Shown: positions 31,927-41,669, counted from the stretch's first letter. The stretch is 64,000 nt of DNA from Streptomyces sp. NBC_01231 (GCA_035999765.1 CP108521.1:1240001-1304000); one strand, 5' to 3'. Made by a program: numbers and translations. Notes: a model not told the origin generated them from the letters alone.

Positions 31927-33784
31927 TCTTCGAAGCCGCCCAGGCCGACAGCTCCGCCCGCGCCGCGCTCAACAGGCTCGCGGGCGGAGCTGTCGCTCCA
32001 TTCGTGACCAGCGCGTAGTGCACGGTGCCCGAGTCGGGCGCGGTCAGCAGGAGGCGCCGGGCGGCGGTGCCGCCCGGTTCGCCGGCTGCGGCGATCGGGG
32101 TCGTCTTCGTGTACGAGGGCGGACCCGAGACCGTGCCCAGGTCGGAGACCACCGTCGTGGACGCCGTCGGGAACGATGCCGGGAGGTGGAGTTCCGAGGG
32201 GGCCGCGGAGCCGTTGGAGCGCCAGGCGAGCAGGCCGTACTGGCCCGTGCCGACCAGCCGCGAGACGTTCGGCAGGGAGCTGGGGACCGGGTTCCAGGTC
32301 AGGGTCGTCGAGCCGTCCCGAGAGCGGTCCTCGTAGGTGAAGGCGACTGTCCTCCCCGCCGTGGCGCTCGGGTAGAGGCGGTCCAGGAGACGGGCGTCCT
32401 GGCGCAGCACGGCCGTTCCCGAGTCGTCGAGCCGTACGGCCGACAGGTCCTCGTCGTTCCAGGCGTCGGCGGAGGTGAGCACCTTGTCGGCGTTGCCGTT
32501 CATCAGCTCGTGGTGACGGCCGTTGTAGATGTCCCACTGCCACTGCGTACCGGAGAGCACCGAACCGGAGGCCTTCGGATCGGTCCACCAACTCGCCCCG
32601 GACACCCGGGAGTCGAGAGCCTGGTACATCCCCTTGAGAACCGTAGGGGCCTTGTCGGAGACGCTGCCCGCCAGGGGGTGCCCGAACTCGCTGACGATGC
32701 CGGCCGTGCCGGTGGCCGCGGCGCGGTCGCGGACCGTGGCGAAGTCGGTCGAGTACTGACCGTCCTTCGCCTTGCCCGGCATGAAGATCCCTGAGATGGC
32801 CTTCTGGTCGTAGAAGTGGGTGTTGAAGACGTAGTCCGGGCCGAGGGTGCCTGCGTCCAGCAGGCCGCCCTCCTGCTTCTGGAAGCTGATGTTGGCGTTC
32901 CAGAACAGGTTCGGCTCCACGAAGGCCGGCTTGTCCTGCCAGCCCGCCGTGTCCATCCGGGCGCGGAACTTCTCGTAGAACGGCCACAGCACGTCGCGTT
33001 CCCAGGCGCGGCTGGACTGGCCGGAGTCGTACACACCGGCATGCGGCTCGTTGTAGGGATCGAAGCCGACGACACCCGCGAACTCGGCCGCGCTGACGTG
33101 CTGTTTGACGTACGCCATCGTCTTCTGGGCGGTGGTGAGGAACGCGTCCTGGAGACCGTACGCGTTGTGCCAGAAGTCGTACGTCGCCTTCTTCACGGCC
33201 TCGTTCTGGGTGATGTTCTGGCCCCAGAACAGGCAGATCCCGCAGCTCTCGTCCGGGTAGTTCCCGGCGTCCACGGCCCACTGGGGGGCTCCGTCGCCCG
33301 TGTACCAGCTGTCGGGGTCGAACAGGTAGCGGGAGTAGAGGTCCTGATGGAAGTCGGGGTAGACGCGGATGCCCGCGTCGAGGAACGCGCGCATCTGCTC
33401 GGTGGCTGCCGCCAGGTAGGCGTTGTCGACCTGGCCGCGTACGGGCTCGGCGTGCGCCCAGGAGAGCAGGAAGCGGACCGAGTTGCCGCCGCCGAGCGCT
33501 CTCAGCGCGATCGCGGACTTCTTCGCGTCGGCGGCCGAGGCGAAGGGCAGGCCCTTGTTCTCCGCCAGTTTGGTCTCACCGGAGACGTTGTAGCCGCGCA
33601 GGACGACCTCGCGGCCGAGGCCGTCGGTGAAGCGGCCGTTCTGCGCGGTGACGGGGGTGTCGTCGAACCAGAGGGAGTCCGGGAGGGCTTCGGCGGTGGC
33701 GGGTCTCACGCCTGCCGCCGTCAGGAATCCGGAGAGGACCACCAGAACAACGAGCAGACGCGCGCGTATATTCGGCATGTCCAT
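31919..33784 (-). CDS. secreted GH5-family glycosidase (endoglycoceramidase-like)
   Basis: The 621-residue protein has a signal peptide (LLVVLVVLSGFLTAAGV, cleavage near TAEA) and a TIM-barrel of glycoside hydrolase family 5: SVRFLLSWAHAEP, the acid/base Glu246 in DPYNEP and the nucleophile Glu366 in VSEFG. A C-terminal beta-sandwich (about 480-600) follows. Overall it resembles bacterial endoglycoceramidase-like cellulase-family enzymes, which release glycans from glycolipids, but the true substrate is not readable. ATG 33784 was chosen. ATG 33778 is an alternative. Its stop overlaps that of the convergent beta-propeller gene. Confidence 0.85.
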   Translation of the reverse strand: MDMPNIRARLLVVLVVLSGFLTAAGVRPATAEALPDSLWFDDTPVTAQNGRFTDGLGREVVLRGYNVSGETKLAENKGLPFASAADAKKSAIALRALGGGNSVRFLLSWAHAEPVRGQVDNAYLAAATEQMRAFLDAGIRVYPDFHQDLYSRYLFDPDSWYTGDGAPQWAVDAGNYPDESCGICLFWGQNITQNEAVKKATYDFWHNAYGLQDAFLTTAQKTMAYVKQHVSAAEFAGVVGFDPYNEPHAGVYDSGQSSRAWERDVLWPFYEKFRARMDTAGWQDKPAFVEPNLFWNANISFQKQEGGLLDAGTLGPDYVFNTHFYDQKAISGIFMPGKAKDGQYSTDFATVRDRAAATGTAGIVSEFGHPLAGSVSDKAPTVLKGMYQALDSRVSGASWWTDPKASGSVLSGTQWQWDIYNGRHHELMNGNADKVLTSADAWNDEDLSAVRLDDSGTAVLRQDARLLDRLYPSATAGRTVAFTYEDRSRDGSTTLTWNPVPSSLPNVSRLVGTGQYGLLAWRSNGSAAPSELHLPASFPTASTTVVSDLGTVSGPPSYTKTTPIAAAGEPGGTAARRLLLTAPDSGTVHYALVTNGATAPPASLLSAARAELSAWAASKIS

Positions 33785-33871
33785 TACAGTCCGGCCATTT
33801 CATGAAACAGTCAACAGCTTCTGACTGATGAGTAAGTTTCACCTTCGCCGGCCGTCGCATCGGTCGGAGGG

Positions 33872-35842
33872 TCATCCTCCGGTCCGTCGCGTCACCTTCA
33901 GCAGGTACTCCTTCCTGTTCAGCGGGTTGTGATCGGTGCGCGTCCGGCTCGGCACCGCGCTTCGCGCGACCGGTGCGTAGTGGTCGAAAAAACTCTCCAG
34001 TTCACCCTCGCCCCGGGTAAGTCCCGGAAGCCGCTGCTCCAGTTCATGTACCCGGTCAGCCGGGATCGCACCCTCCAGTACGGCCAAGTCGCCGTGTGTC
34101 CCGGTGGTCCGCGGTACGGCACGCAGGGCGGCCAGCACGGGCAGCAGGGCCCCGAGGGTGTCCGCGGGGGCCTCGACGCGGAAGCGGTGCATCGGCTCGT
34201 GGACCGTGCTGCGAGCCCGGCGCAGGGCCTCCATCAGCACCAGCGGGGTCAGTCCCCGGAAGTCGGCGCCGGTGCTGGACATGCTCTTGTCGAAGCCCTG
34301 GTGGGCGTGGCTCTGCCGGGGCGAGTAGCCGCAGTCGGTCAGGGTGACCGTGCAGTCGGTGACCTGCCAGCCGTACAGGCCCTGGCCGAGGGTGTCGCGC
34401 ACGGTGTCCTCGATGGCCTTGAAGAAGGCGTACGGCATGGAACCGAGTTCGACCGCCAGCCGGAAGTCCACACCCGCTCCGGCCGGGGCGGGCTCGACGC
34501 GCAGGCCGACGGTGGCGAGGAAGGGGTTGTCGTCCTTCCCGTTGAACTCGACCGCCGCGCCCGCACCGGTCGGGTTCTCGACGCACAGGGGTGTCGTCTC
34601 CCGGAAGGTGACGTCGAGTCCGAACTCCTCGGCGAGGGTGGCCTGGACGACCTCCTTCTGCACCTCGCCGTACAGGGAAACGGACGTCTCCTGCCGGATC
34701 TCGTCGTGCCGCAGGCCGATCAGCGGGTCCTGCTCGGCGAGACGGGCGAGCGCGAGGTGCAGGGCCCCTCGGTCCGTACCCGGCCCGGGGACCACGACCG
34801 TTTCGAGGGTGGGCGGGGCGAAGACGTGGCCGTGGGCCCCGCGGGGTTCGCCGAGGGCGTCACCGATCCGGACGTCGGCGAGACCCCACACCTTGGCGAT
34901 CCGGCCCGCGCGGACGGTGTCCCGGCGGACGTCGGTGCCCTGGTCGAAGACGCTGATCGCGGTGATCCGGCCCGCCTCGCGGGCGTCCGCGTAGGGAACG
35001 CGGTCGCGGGCGCGCAGGGTCCCGGAGAACATCCGCGCGTACGCGATCTTCTCCCCCGCCGGGCCCCGTTCGACCTTGAACACCGTGCCGGACACCGGGC
35101 CGTCGGGATCGCCGTCGGCGACGGGCAGCAACTCCCTGATCCCGGTGATCAGTTCGGGCACGCCCGCGCCGGTGACGGCGGAGCCGAAGAACGCGGGGTG
35201 CACCAGGACGTCCCGGGTCCGGGCGGCGAGGGCGGCGCGGAGCCGGGCGTCGGAGAGCGATCCCTCGACATAGGCGGCCAGCAGGTCGTCGTCCTGGTCG
35301 GTGAGGACGTCGAGTGCGGCCGGGCCGAGCCCCGGGGCGAAGCGAGCGTCCCGGGTGCCGAGCCCGGCGACCGTTCCCATCGGGACGACCGCCGCCGTGA
35401 GCCGGTCGGACACGGCACGCAGCACGCCCTCGTAGCGGGCGCCCCGTCGGTCGGTCTTGTTGACGAAGACCAGGGTGGGGATGCGCAGGCGTCGCAGGGT
35501 GCGCATGAGCACACGGGTCTGCGCCTGGACGCCCTCCACCGCGGAGACGACCAGGACGGCCCCGTCGAGGACACCGAGCACCCGTTCCACCTCGGCGATG
35601 AAGTCCGGGTGACCCGGGGTGTCGATCAGGTTGACCGTGACGTCGTCGAGCGCGAAGGAGACGACGGCGGACTTGATGGTGATCCCGCGCCGACGCTCCA
35701 GCGCGAGGGTGTCGGTCTGCGTGTTCCCGCTGTCGACGCTGCCGATCTCGTCGATCACACCGACCGAGTGCAGCAGGCGCTCGGTCAGGCTGGTCTTACC
35801 CGCGTCGACGTGGGCGAGGATTCCGAGGTTGAGCACGTGCAC
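33872..35842 (-). CDS. TetM/OtrA-type ribosomal protection GTPase
   Basis: The 656-residue translation GTPase has G1 AHVDAGKTS, the RGITI switch, G3 DTPGH and G4 NKTDRRG, followed by EF-G-like domains (ETSVSLYGEVQKEV, SPRQSHAHQGFDKSMSSTGADF). That pattern distinguishes tetracycline ribosomal protection proteins (TetM/TetO/OtrA) from EF-G. In the family it removes tetracycline from the ribosome with GTP hydrolysis. The chosen start is GTG 35842. A short upstream frame with a good ribosome binding site overlaps the start, which may regulate translation. No tetracycline biosynthesis genes are nearby. Confidence 0.9.
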   Translation of the reverse strand: MHVLNLGILAHVDAGKTSLTERLLHSVGVIDEIGSVDSGNTQTDTLALERRRGITIKSAVVSFALDDVTVNLIDTPGHPDFIAEVERVLGVLDGAVLVVSAVEGVQAQTRVLMRTLRRLRIPTLVFVNKTDRRGARYEGVLRAVSDRLTAAVVPMGTVAGLGTRDARFAPGLGPAALDVLTDQDDDLLAAYVEGSLSDARLRAALAARTRDVLVHPAFFGSAVTGAGVPELITGIRELLPVADGDPDGPVSGTVFKVERGPAGEKIAYARMFSGTLRARDRVPYADAREAGRITAISVFDQGTDVRRDTVRAGRIAKVWGLADVRIGDALGEPRGAHGHVFAPPTLETVVVPGPGTDRGALHLALARLAEQDPLIGLRHDEIRQETSVSLYGEVQKEVVQATLAEEFGLDVTFRETTPLCVENPTGAGAAVEFNGKDDNPFLATVGLRVEPAPAGAGVDFRLAVELGSMPYAFFKAIEDTVRDTLGQGLYGWQVTDCTVTLTDCGYSPRQSHAHQGFDKSMSSTGADFRGLTPLVLMEALRRARSTVHEPMHRFRVEAPADTLGALLPVLAALRAVPRTTGTHGDLAVLEGAIPADRVHELEQRLPGLTRGEGELESFFDHYAPVARSAVPSRTRTDHNPLNRKEYLLKVTRRTGG

Positions 35843-35906
35843 GAAGCGTCATGTCCTTTGAAGAGGGGGTCATTCCTTCCGAGGCGGACATGAGCGGTGC
35901 TCGCAT
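35796..35906 (-). other. possible leader ORF overlapping the TetM/OtrA-type gene
   Basis: A 36-codon frame from ATG 35906 has AGGAG five bases upstream and overlaps the first part of the resistance gene in another frame. Leader peptides control other ribosomal protection genes, so this could be an attenuator, but the peptide itself has no recognisable features and may be chance. Confidence 0.3.
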
Positions 35907-35992
35907 TGCTGCTCCTGGATCGTGCGGCGACAAGGTCAGGTGAAGTGCAGCAGTTCCGGGGCCCCACGGCAACGGAATTAACGCCCCGACCA

Positions 35993-36022
35993 ACGGCGTC
36001 CCGGCCCACGGCGTCCCGGCCC
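35993..36022. repeat. 15-bp tandem repeat in the leader of the resistance gene
   Basis: Two perfect adjacent copies of ACGGCGTCCCGGCCC lie 150-180 bases upstream of the TetM/OtrA-type start. The role is unknown. They could shape the leader RNA. Confidence 0.7.
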
Positions 36023-36111
36023 ACGCTCCTTCCCCCGGAGCGGTACCTGAGCAGCACTGGAGCGACACTGGAGTGACGTGCGCCACTCATCGTGGTGAAA
36101 CGGAGTGCCCG

Positions 36112-36612
36112 CTATCGCGGTGGCAGCGGGTGCAGGGTCACGTCCGTGAGCATGCCGTCGGTCACCGACGCTGTCATGTACGTGTGGTGGGGCCGGCGGC
36201 GGCGGTCGGTCGGGGAGCCCGGGTTGAGCAGCCGAAGGCCGGTGGGTGCCGTGGTGTCCCAGGGGATGTGACTGTGTCCGAAGACCAGGACGTCCGTGTC
36301 CGGGAAGCGGGCGGCGCAGCGTGCCTCGCGGCCCTGGGCGGGACCCGTCTCATGGACGACCGCGAACCGCAGGCCGCCCAGATCGGCGTGGGCGATCTCG
36401 GGCAGCCGAGCGCGGAGCTGCGGGCCGTCGTTGTTGCCGTACACGGCGACGAGTCGGCGGCTGCGGCTCTCCAGCAGGTCGAGGGTGGCCGTGTCGACCC
36501 AGTCCCCGGCGTGGAACACCACGTCGGCACCCGGGAGTTCGGCGAGCAGCGGAGCGGGGAGTTCCCTCGCGCGCTTGGGGAGGTGGGTGTCGGACATCAG
36601 CAGAAGACGCAC
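36112..36612 (-). CDS. YfcE/MJ0936-type metallophosphoesterase
   Basis: The 166-residue protein has the calcineurin-like metal motifs SDTHLP (N-terminus), HAGDWVD, YGNNDG and GHSH, all present and in order, with the final GSPTDRRRRP loop of the YfcE group. It is a cytoplasmic Mn-dependent phosphodiesterase, and the natural substrate of the family is poorly defined. It is divergent from the GT2 glycosyltransferase gene across 265 bases. Confidence 0.9.
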   Translation of the reverse strand: MRLLLMSDTHLPKRARELPAPLLAELPGADVVFHAGDWVDTATLDLLESRSRRLVAVYGNNDGPQLRARLPEIAHADLGGLRFAVVHETGPAQGREARCAARFPDTDVLVFGHSHIPWDTTAPTGLRLLNPGSPTDRRRRPHHTYMTASVTDGMLTDVTLHPLPPR

Positions 36613-36877
36613 GGGGGCAGCCTAGGGCGAGTGGAGGGTCGGCGGACGCCGAGACGCACCGCGGCAGCGCAGAACGGATCTTCCCACTTCTGGGGGAGTC
36701 CGGTACAACGGCTCCGCTCCTGGAATTGCCGGCCAAATTACTGGGCTGACCGGGCCACTTGGGCGCACAGTCCGGGGGCCGGAGGTGGACGGCGTGCCCG
36801 GTGGCGTTAGCATCGGCCCACCGCGTAGCAGCCCATATCGCCACGCGGCCAGCGACCCAAGGGGGGCCCGGAGGCCG

Positions 36878-38821
36878 ATGCCGGTCAAAGTCAGCGTCAT
36901 TGTTCCCGTCTACAACCCGGGGATCTACATCGAGGACTGCATCGCCTCACTGCTGAGGCAGTCGCTGCCACCCGACGAGTACGAAATGGTCTTCGTCGAC
37001 GACGGCTCCACCGACGACACGCCCGCCCGGCTCGACGCGCTCGCCGCCGAGAACCCGCGGGTCAAGGTGATCCACCAGGAGAACTCCGGCTGGTCGGGCA
37101 AGCCCCGCAACGTCGGCATCGCCGCCTCCGAGGGCGCGTACGTCATGTTCGTCGACAATGACGACTACCTCGGCGACGAGGCCCTGGAGCGGATGTACGA
37201 CTACGGGGTGGCGAACGGTGCCGACGTCGTCATCGGCAAGATGGCCGGCAAGGGCCGTCCCGTGCCGGTGGAGCTGTTCCGCCGCAACCATCCGCACGCC
37301 AGTGTCGAGAACGCCCCGCTGATCGACAGCCTCACCCCGCACAAGATGTTCCGGCGGGCGTTCCTCGACGACATCGGGCTGCGCTACCCGGAAGGCCGAC
37401 GGCGGCTGGAGGACCACGTCTTCGTCACCGAGGCGTTCCTGCGCGCGGACAACGTCTCGGTGCTCAGCGACTACGTCTGCTACTACCACGTCAAGCGCGA
37501 CGACGCCTCCAACGCGGGCTTCCAGCGCTTCGAGCCGGTCGGCTACTTCAAGAACCTGCGCGAGGCCCTCGACGTCGTCGAGCGCTACACCCAGCCGGGC
37601 GCCCTGCGGGACCGGCTCCACCGGCGCTGGCTGCGCAACGAGATGGTCGAGCGGATGCGCGGCCGACGTCTGCTGAACGCGCCCGTGGACTACCGCAAGG
37701 AACTCTTCGACGAGATCCGCGGTGTCGTCGTGGAACGCTTCGGGCCCGGCGTCGCGGCCGGACTGCCGCTGACCCAGCGGATCATCGCCGAACTGATCGC
37801 CGCCGACCGGTTCGACGACGTCGTGGCCTTCGCCGAGTGGGAGGCATCGGTCGCCGTGCGCGCCGAGCCCGGACCCGTCCGGTGGGAGGACGGCGCACTG
37901 AAGATCGACCTGACCGCCGAGTACCGGCTCGGCGGCCGGCCGATGACGTTCCCGGCCGACCGGACCGGCGCCGCGCCCACCGGTCCTCCGCGGGACGTGA
38001 CCGACGCGGTCGGACGGGTGAGCGCCGACAGCGTCGAGCAGTTCGGGAAGGCCACGGCGGACCTGCTGGTGCGCGAACGCGCCAGTTCCGCGCAGTACTT
38101 CCAGCCGGTCGAGTTCACCCGGGAGATCGTCCCGGTGGAGGACGGCGAGGGGGTCCGGCTGGTGCTGCGGGCCACCGCCACCGTCGATCCCGCCAGTGCG
38201 GCCGGCGGCATCGCGCCGGGCAACGGCCTGTGGGACGTGTTCGTACGCGTCAAACTGGGCGGCTGGACGAAGGAGTGCCGGCTGGGGCCGATGCCCCACA
38301 AAGGCCGGGCGGCCGCCTCCGCCGGCGTGGTGGCCGACCGGGTCCTGCTGCCGTACTGGACCGACCGAGGCCATCTCGCCCTGGACGTGGACCGCGCGAG
38401 CAAGCGTCTGGGCCTGTTCGGGATCGGCTCCGGGGACGTCACCGTCACCGGCGACCGACTGCGCGCGTCCCTGCCGCTGTACGTGCCCGGCGACACCGAG
38501 GTGTTGCTCCGGCTCACCGGCCCGACCTCCCCGGACATCCCCGGCACCCTGACCCCGGACGGCTCCGGGGCGCGGCTGGAGGCCGTACTGCCCGCTGGTG
38601 AGCTCACGGGCGCGGCCCGGCAGGTCATGCTCTGTCCGGCGCCGAAGGCGGACGAGCGGCGCTACCTCCCGCTGCCGGTCGCCGTGCGCACCGGGTCGGG
38701 CGGGATGCAGGTGGTACGTCCGTCCGGGCCGAGCGTCGTACTGCGGCTCGCGCGGCGGGTACGGCGGGTCCTGGTCCGGGGCCGCGCCACGGCTGCCCGG
38801 GTCAAGGCAAGGAGGGGTTGA
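36878..38821 (+). CDS. large GT2 glycosyltransferase, probably wall or surface polysaccharide
   Basis: The 647-residue protein begins at ATG 36878 with KVSVIVPVYNPGIYIEDCIASLL and VFVDDGSTDDTPARL (UDP-binding Asp) and the metal-binding VDNDDYLG, all typical of GT-A family 2 transferases (about 1-300). The last half (about 350-620) is a beta-rich region with two similar segments (VRWEDGALKIDLTAEYRL and later RLRASLPLYVPGD). It carries no membrane helix, so it probably works at the cytoplasmic face. It is convergent with the dTDP-sugar operon, suggesting a role in a surface glycan. Confidence 0.8.
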   Translation: MPVKVSVIVPVYNPGIYIEDCIASLLRQSLPPDEYEMVFVDDGSTDDTPARLDALAAENPRVKVIHQENSGWSGKPRNVGIAASEGAYVMFVDNDDYLGDEALERMYDYGVANGADVVIGKMAGKGRPVPVELFRRNHPHASVENAPLIDSLTPHKMFRRAFLDDIGLRYPEGRRRLEDHVFVTEAFLRADNVSVLSDYVCYYHVKRDDASNAGFQRFEPVGYFKNLREALDVVERYTQPGALRDRLHRRWLRNEMVERMRGRRLLNAPVDYRKELFDEIRGVVVERFGPGVAAGLPLTQRIIAELIAADRFDDVVAFAEWEASVAVRAEPGPVRWEDGALKIDLTAEYRLGGRPMTFPADRTGAAPTGPPRDVTDAVGRVSADSVEQFGKATADLLVRERASSAQYFQPVEFTREIVPVEDGEGVRLVLRATATVDPASAAGGIAPGNGLWDVFVRVKLGGWTKECRLGPMPHKGRAAASAGVVADRVLLPYWTDRGHLALDVDRASKRLGLFGIGSGDVTVTGDRLRASLPLYVPGDTEVLLRLTGPTSPDIPGTLTPDGSGARLEAVLPAGELTGAARQVMLCPAPKADERRYLPLPVAVRTGSGGMQVVRPSGPSVVLRLARRVRRVLVRGRATAARVKARRG

Positions 38822-38946
38822 GCGGGGTGCCTCCCACGGGTGGCGCAGGGGCAAGGAGTTCCGCGGGGCCACCGGGGAGGACCTGAGCCTCGCGCCGGCC
38901 CACTGCTCGGCCTCGCCACGGCGTCGCTCGCCCAGGACAGGTAAGA

Positions 38947-38989
38947 CGGAGGGGGTCCGGTCCGCTTCTGCGGTACCGGACCCCCTCCG
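38947..38989. terminator. bidirectional terminator hairpin
   Basis: A 15-base perfect stem, CGGAGGGGGTCCGGT (38947-38961) with 38975-38989, encloses an inner CCGC-TTCT-GCGG hairpin, giving an almost continuous 19-bp stem. It lies between two convergent genes. Confidence 0.85.
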
Positions 38990-39019
38990 ACTGATACGAG
39001 GGCCTGCGCGGCCCGGGGT

Positions 39020-39823
39020 TCAGCGGCTGACGGCGATCTGGCTCAGCGCCTTGCGCAGCGGCTCCCAGCCACGGGAGCGCGGGATGCCGAGGTTGCGCGC
39101 CCGCACCAGCGGGCGCCAGAAGGGCGCCTGGACCAGCGTCTCGGGCGTCACCGCCTGCACCCGCTCCAGGATCGCCTCGGGCACCTTCTGGGGGTCGGGC
39201 ACCTCGAACTCGGCGATGATCTCGTCGTACTTCTCGTCCAGCACGGTGTTGTCCGGGTCGGCGCCGAAGACGACGAGCTGGCCGGTGGGCTGCGTGTCGA
39301 CCAGGACGGTGACCAGGTCGGGACGGTAGCGGTTGAGGATCTCCACGACCTTGTAGACGTCACCGGTCCACGCGCCGGTGTGCCGGTCGCGGGCGGCCTC
39401 GTCGATGTTGCGCGGCAGCATGTCGTCGAGGACGATCACGCTTCCCCAGTCGGAGTGCTTCTCCACGTTCATGAAGTCACGCAGCGCGTACTCGAACAGG
39501 TGCATGCCGTCGATGAACGACAGGTCGAGGGTGGTGCCCCGCCAGTAGCCGATCGGGCTGCGGCCGCGGCGCAGGTTGCGCACCGGGTGCCGGCCGCCCT
39601 TGAGGTGCGCGAGGGGGTTCTCGCGGGCGAAGAAGTCGTCACTGGTGGCCTTCACCAGGTGGACGTCGCAGCGGATCTCGCTGACCACCTTGAAGGCCGG
39701 GTCGATGGCGATGCTGGGGACGCGGGACAACGTCAGGCTGCGGCCGTCGTTGACGCCGATCTCCAGGTAGTTGCGGTTGGCGCTGACCTTGTGCAGCTCC
39801 CGGAGGAACTCATGGCGTTTCAC
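39020..39823 (-). CDS. class I SAM-dependent methyltransferase (Methyltransf_24 type)
   Basis: The 267-residue protein has the SAM-binding motif YLEIGVNDGRSLTL (about 18-31), then LDLSFIDGMHLFEYALRDF and SVIVLDDMLP, characteristic of the macrocin O-methyltransferase/TylF-like and Methyltransf_24 group. Its GTG start overlaps the rfbD stop by four bases (GTGA), so it is the last gene of the dTDP-sugar operon and is translationally coupled to it. By context it probably methylates a deoxysugar or a surface glycan. The acceptor is unknown. Confidence 0.8.
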   Translation of the reverse strand: MKRHEFLRELHKVSANRNYLEIGVNDGRSLTLSRVPSIAIDPAFKVVSEIRCDVHLVKATSDDFFARENPLAHLKGGRHPVRNLRRGRSPIGYWRGTTLDLSFIDGMHLFEYALRDFMNVEKHSDWGSVIVLDDMLPRNIDEAARDRHTGAWTGDVYKVVEILNRYRPDLVTVLVDTQPTGQLVVFGADPDNTVLDEKYDEIIAEFEVPDPQKVPEAILERVQAVTPETLVQAPFWRPLVRARNLGIPRSRGWEPLRKALSQIAVSR

Positions 39824-40695
39824 GCGGGCGACTCCTTGCGGATCCGGGGAAGGGCTTCGGGCAGGGCGGAACGCCAGTCACGCAGCGGCGGCAGGCCAAG
39901 CTGCTGCCAGCGGCCGTGCGCGAGGGCGCTGTAGGCGGGTCGGGGTGCGGGCCGGACAAAGGCCGCACTGCCGACGGGACGCACCCGGTCCGGGTCCGCC
40001 CCGAGAAGACGGAACACTTCGCGGGCCAGGTCGTACCAGGTGGTCTCGCCGGAGTTGGTGGCGTGCAGGATACCGCTCGTGTCCCGGCCGATCCGGGGCC
40101 CGAGGTCGGCGACACGCTCGGCGACGTCCGCGCTCCAGGTCGGCTGCCCACGCTGGTCGTCGACGACGTCCACGGTGTCACGACGGGATTCGAGTTCGGT
40201 CATCGTACGGACGAAGCTGCGGCCGTGCACGCCGTACAGCCACGCGGTGCGCAGGACGACGCCCGCGCCGGGGAGCTCCCGCAGCACGGCGCGCTCTCCG
40301 GCGAGCTTGGTGCGGCCGTACGCGGTGCGGGGTGCGGGCTGGTGGTCCTCCGGGTACGGGGTGGTGCGGGCCTCGCCGGAGAAGACGTAGTCGGTGGAGA
40401 CGTGGACGAGCCGTGCGCCCTGTCCGGCGGCGGCACGGGCCAGCAGGCGCGGTCCGTCGCCGTTGATCGCGAGGGCGCGTTCCTCGTCGGTCTCGGCGTC
40501 GTCGACGGCCGTGTGGGCCGCGCAGTTGACGACGATGTCGGGCCGGTGCTCGGCGAAGGCACCCTCGACGGCCTCGGGCCGGGTGATGTCGAGGGCGGCC
40601 CGGTCGAGGCCGATCACCTCTTCGTCACGGCCGCGGAGCTCCTCGACGACATCACGGCCGAGCATGCCACCGGCGCCGGTGACCAGCCACTTCAT
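39820..40695 (-). CDS. rfbD: dTDP-4-dehydrorhamnose reductase
   Basis: The 291-residue protein reduces dTDP-4-keto-L-rhamnose to dTDP-L-rhamnose with NAD(P)H. It has the RmlD hallmarks WLVTGAGGMLGRDV, NCAAHTAVDDAETD, VSTDYVFSGE, the catalytic YGRTK and TAWLYG. ATG 40695 overlaps the rfbB stop (ATGA), and the stop overlaps the next start (GTGA). The 3,5-epimerase RmlC needed before this step is not visible in the window. Confidence 0.92.
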   Translation of the reverse strand: MKWLVTGAGGMLGRDVVEELRGRDEEVIGLDRAALDITRPEAVEGAFAEHRPDIVVNCAAHTAVDDAETDEERALAINGDGPRLLARAAAGQGARLVHVSTDYVFSGEARTTPYPEDHQPAPRTAYGRTKLAGERAVLRELPGAGVVLRTAWLYGVHGRSFVRTMTELESRRDTVDVVDDQRGQPTWSADVAERVADLGPRIGRDTSGILHATNSGETTWYDLAREVFRLLGADPDRVRPVGSAAFVRPAPRPAYSALAHGRWQQLGLPPLRDWRSALPEALPRIRKESPA

Positions 40696-41669
40696 GACAG
40701 GCCCTGCGCGCGCCGCTTCAGGGGCTCCCACCAGGCACGGTTGTCCCGGTACCAGGCGACGGTGTCGGCGAGGCCGGCCGCGAAGTCGTGCCGGGGCCGG
40801 TAGCCCAGCTCGTCGCGGATCTTCGTCCAGTCGACGGAGTACCGCAGATCGTGGCCCTTGCGGTCGGTGACGCGGTCCATGCGGTCCCAGTCGGCGCCGC
40901 AGGCTTCGAGGAGCAGGCCGGTCAGCTCCTTGTTGCTGAGCTCGGTGCCGCCGCCGATGTTGTACACCTCGCCCGCGCGGCCCCGGGTACGCACCAGTTC
41001 GACGCCCTGGCAGTGGTCCTCGACGTGCAGCCAGTCGCGGACGTTCAGGCCCTCCCCGTACAACGGGACGTTCTTCCCGTCGAGGAGGTTGGTGACGAAC
41101 AGCGGGATGACCTTCTCGGGGAACTGGTGCGGCCCGTAGTTGTTGGAGCACCGGGTGACGCGCACGTCCAGCCCGTGGGTGTGGTGGTAGGCCAGGGCCA
41201 GCAGGTCGGAGGAGGCCTTGGAGGCGGAGTACGGGGAGCTGGGCCGCAGCGGGTGCTCCTCGGGCCAGGAACCCTGCTCGATGGAGCCGTAGACCTCGTC
41301 GGTGGAGATGTGCACGAAGGTCCGCACGCCCTGCCGCAGGGCCGCGTCCAGGAGGGTCTGGGTGCCCACCACGTTGGTGAGGACGAAGTCGTCCGCGCCG
41401 CTGATCGAGCGGTCCACGTGCGACTCGGCGGCGAAGTGCACGACCTGGTCGGCGTCCGCCGTCAGCTTGTCGACGAGTTCGGCGTCACGGATGTCGCCCT
41501 GCACGAACTCCAGCCGGGGATGGTCGAGTTCGAGGTTGTCGAGGGTGCCGGCGTAGGTGAGCTTGTCCAGCACGGTGATGCGGGGGGCGTCGGGTTCGTC
41601 GGACGCGAGGAGCGTACGCACGTAGGTGGAGCCGATGAACCCGGCGGCTCCGGTGACGAGAAGGTTCAT
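40692..41669 (-). CDS. rfbB: dTDP-glucose 4,6-dehydratase
   Basis: The 325-residue extended SDR converts dTDP-glucose to dTDP-4-keto-6-deoxyglucose. It has GAAGFIGSTYVRTLL, the Thr-Asp-Glu catalytic HISTDEVYGS (about residues 120-129), YSASKASSDLLA with the YxxxK pair, and CSNNYGPHQFPEK. The start overlaps rfbA (ATGA) and the stop overlaps rfbD. Standard length. Confidence 0.95.
   Translation of the reverse strand: MNLLVTGAAGFIGSTYVRTLLASDEPDAPRITVLDKLTYAGTLDNLELDHPRLEFVQGDIRDAELVDKLTADADQVVHFAAESHVDRSISGADDFVLTNVVGTQTLLDAALRQGVRTFVHISTDEVYGSIEQGSWPEEHPLRPSSPYSASKASSDLLALAYHHTHGLDVRVTRCSNNYGPHQFPEKVIPLFVTNLLDGKNVPLYGEGLNVRDWLHVEDHCQGVELVRTRGRAGEVYNIGGGTELSNKELTGLLLEACGADWDRMDRVTDRKGHDLRYSVDWTKIRDELGYRPRHDFAAGLADTVAWYRDNRAWWEPLKRRAQGLS

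Noticed and set aside
35993..36022. 15-bp tandem repeat as an attachment site
   Set aside because: There is no integrase, tRNA or mobile gene nearby. Tandem copies are unlike att sites.
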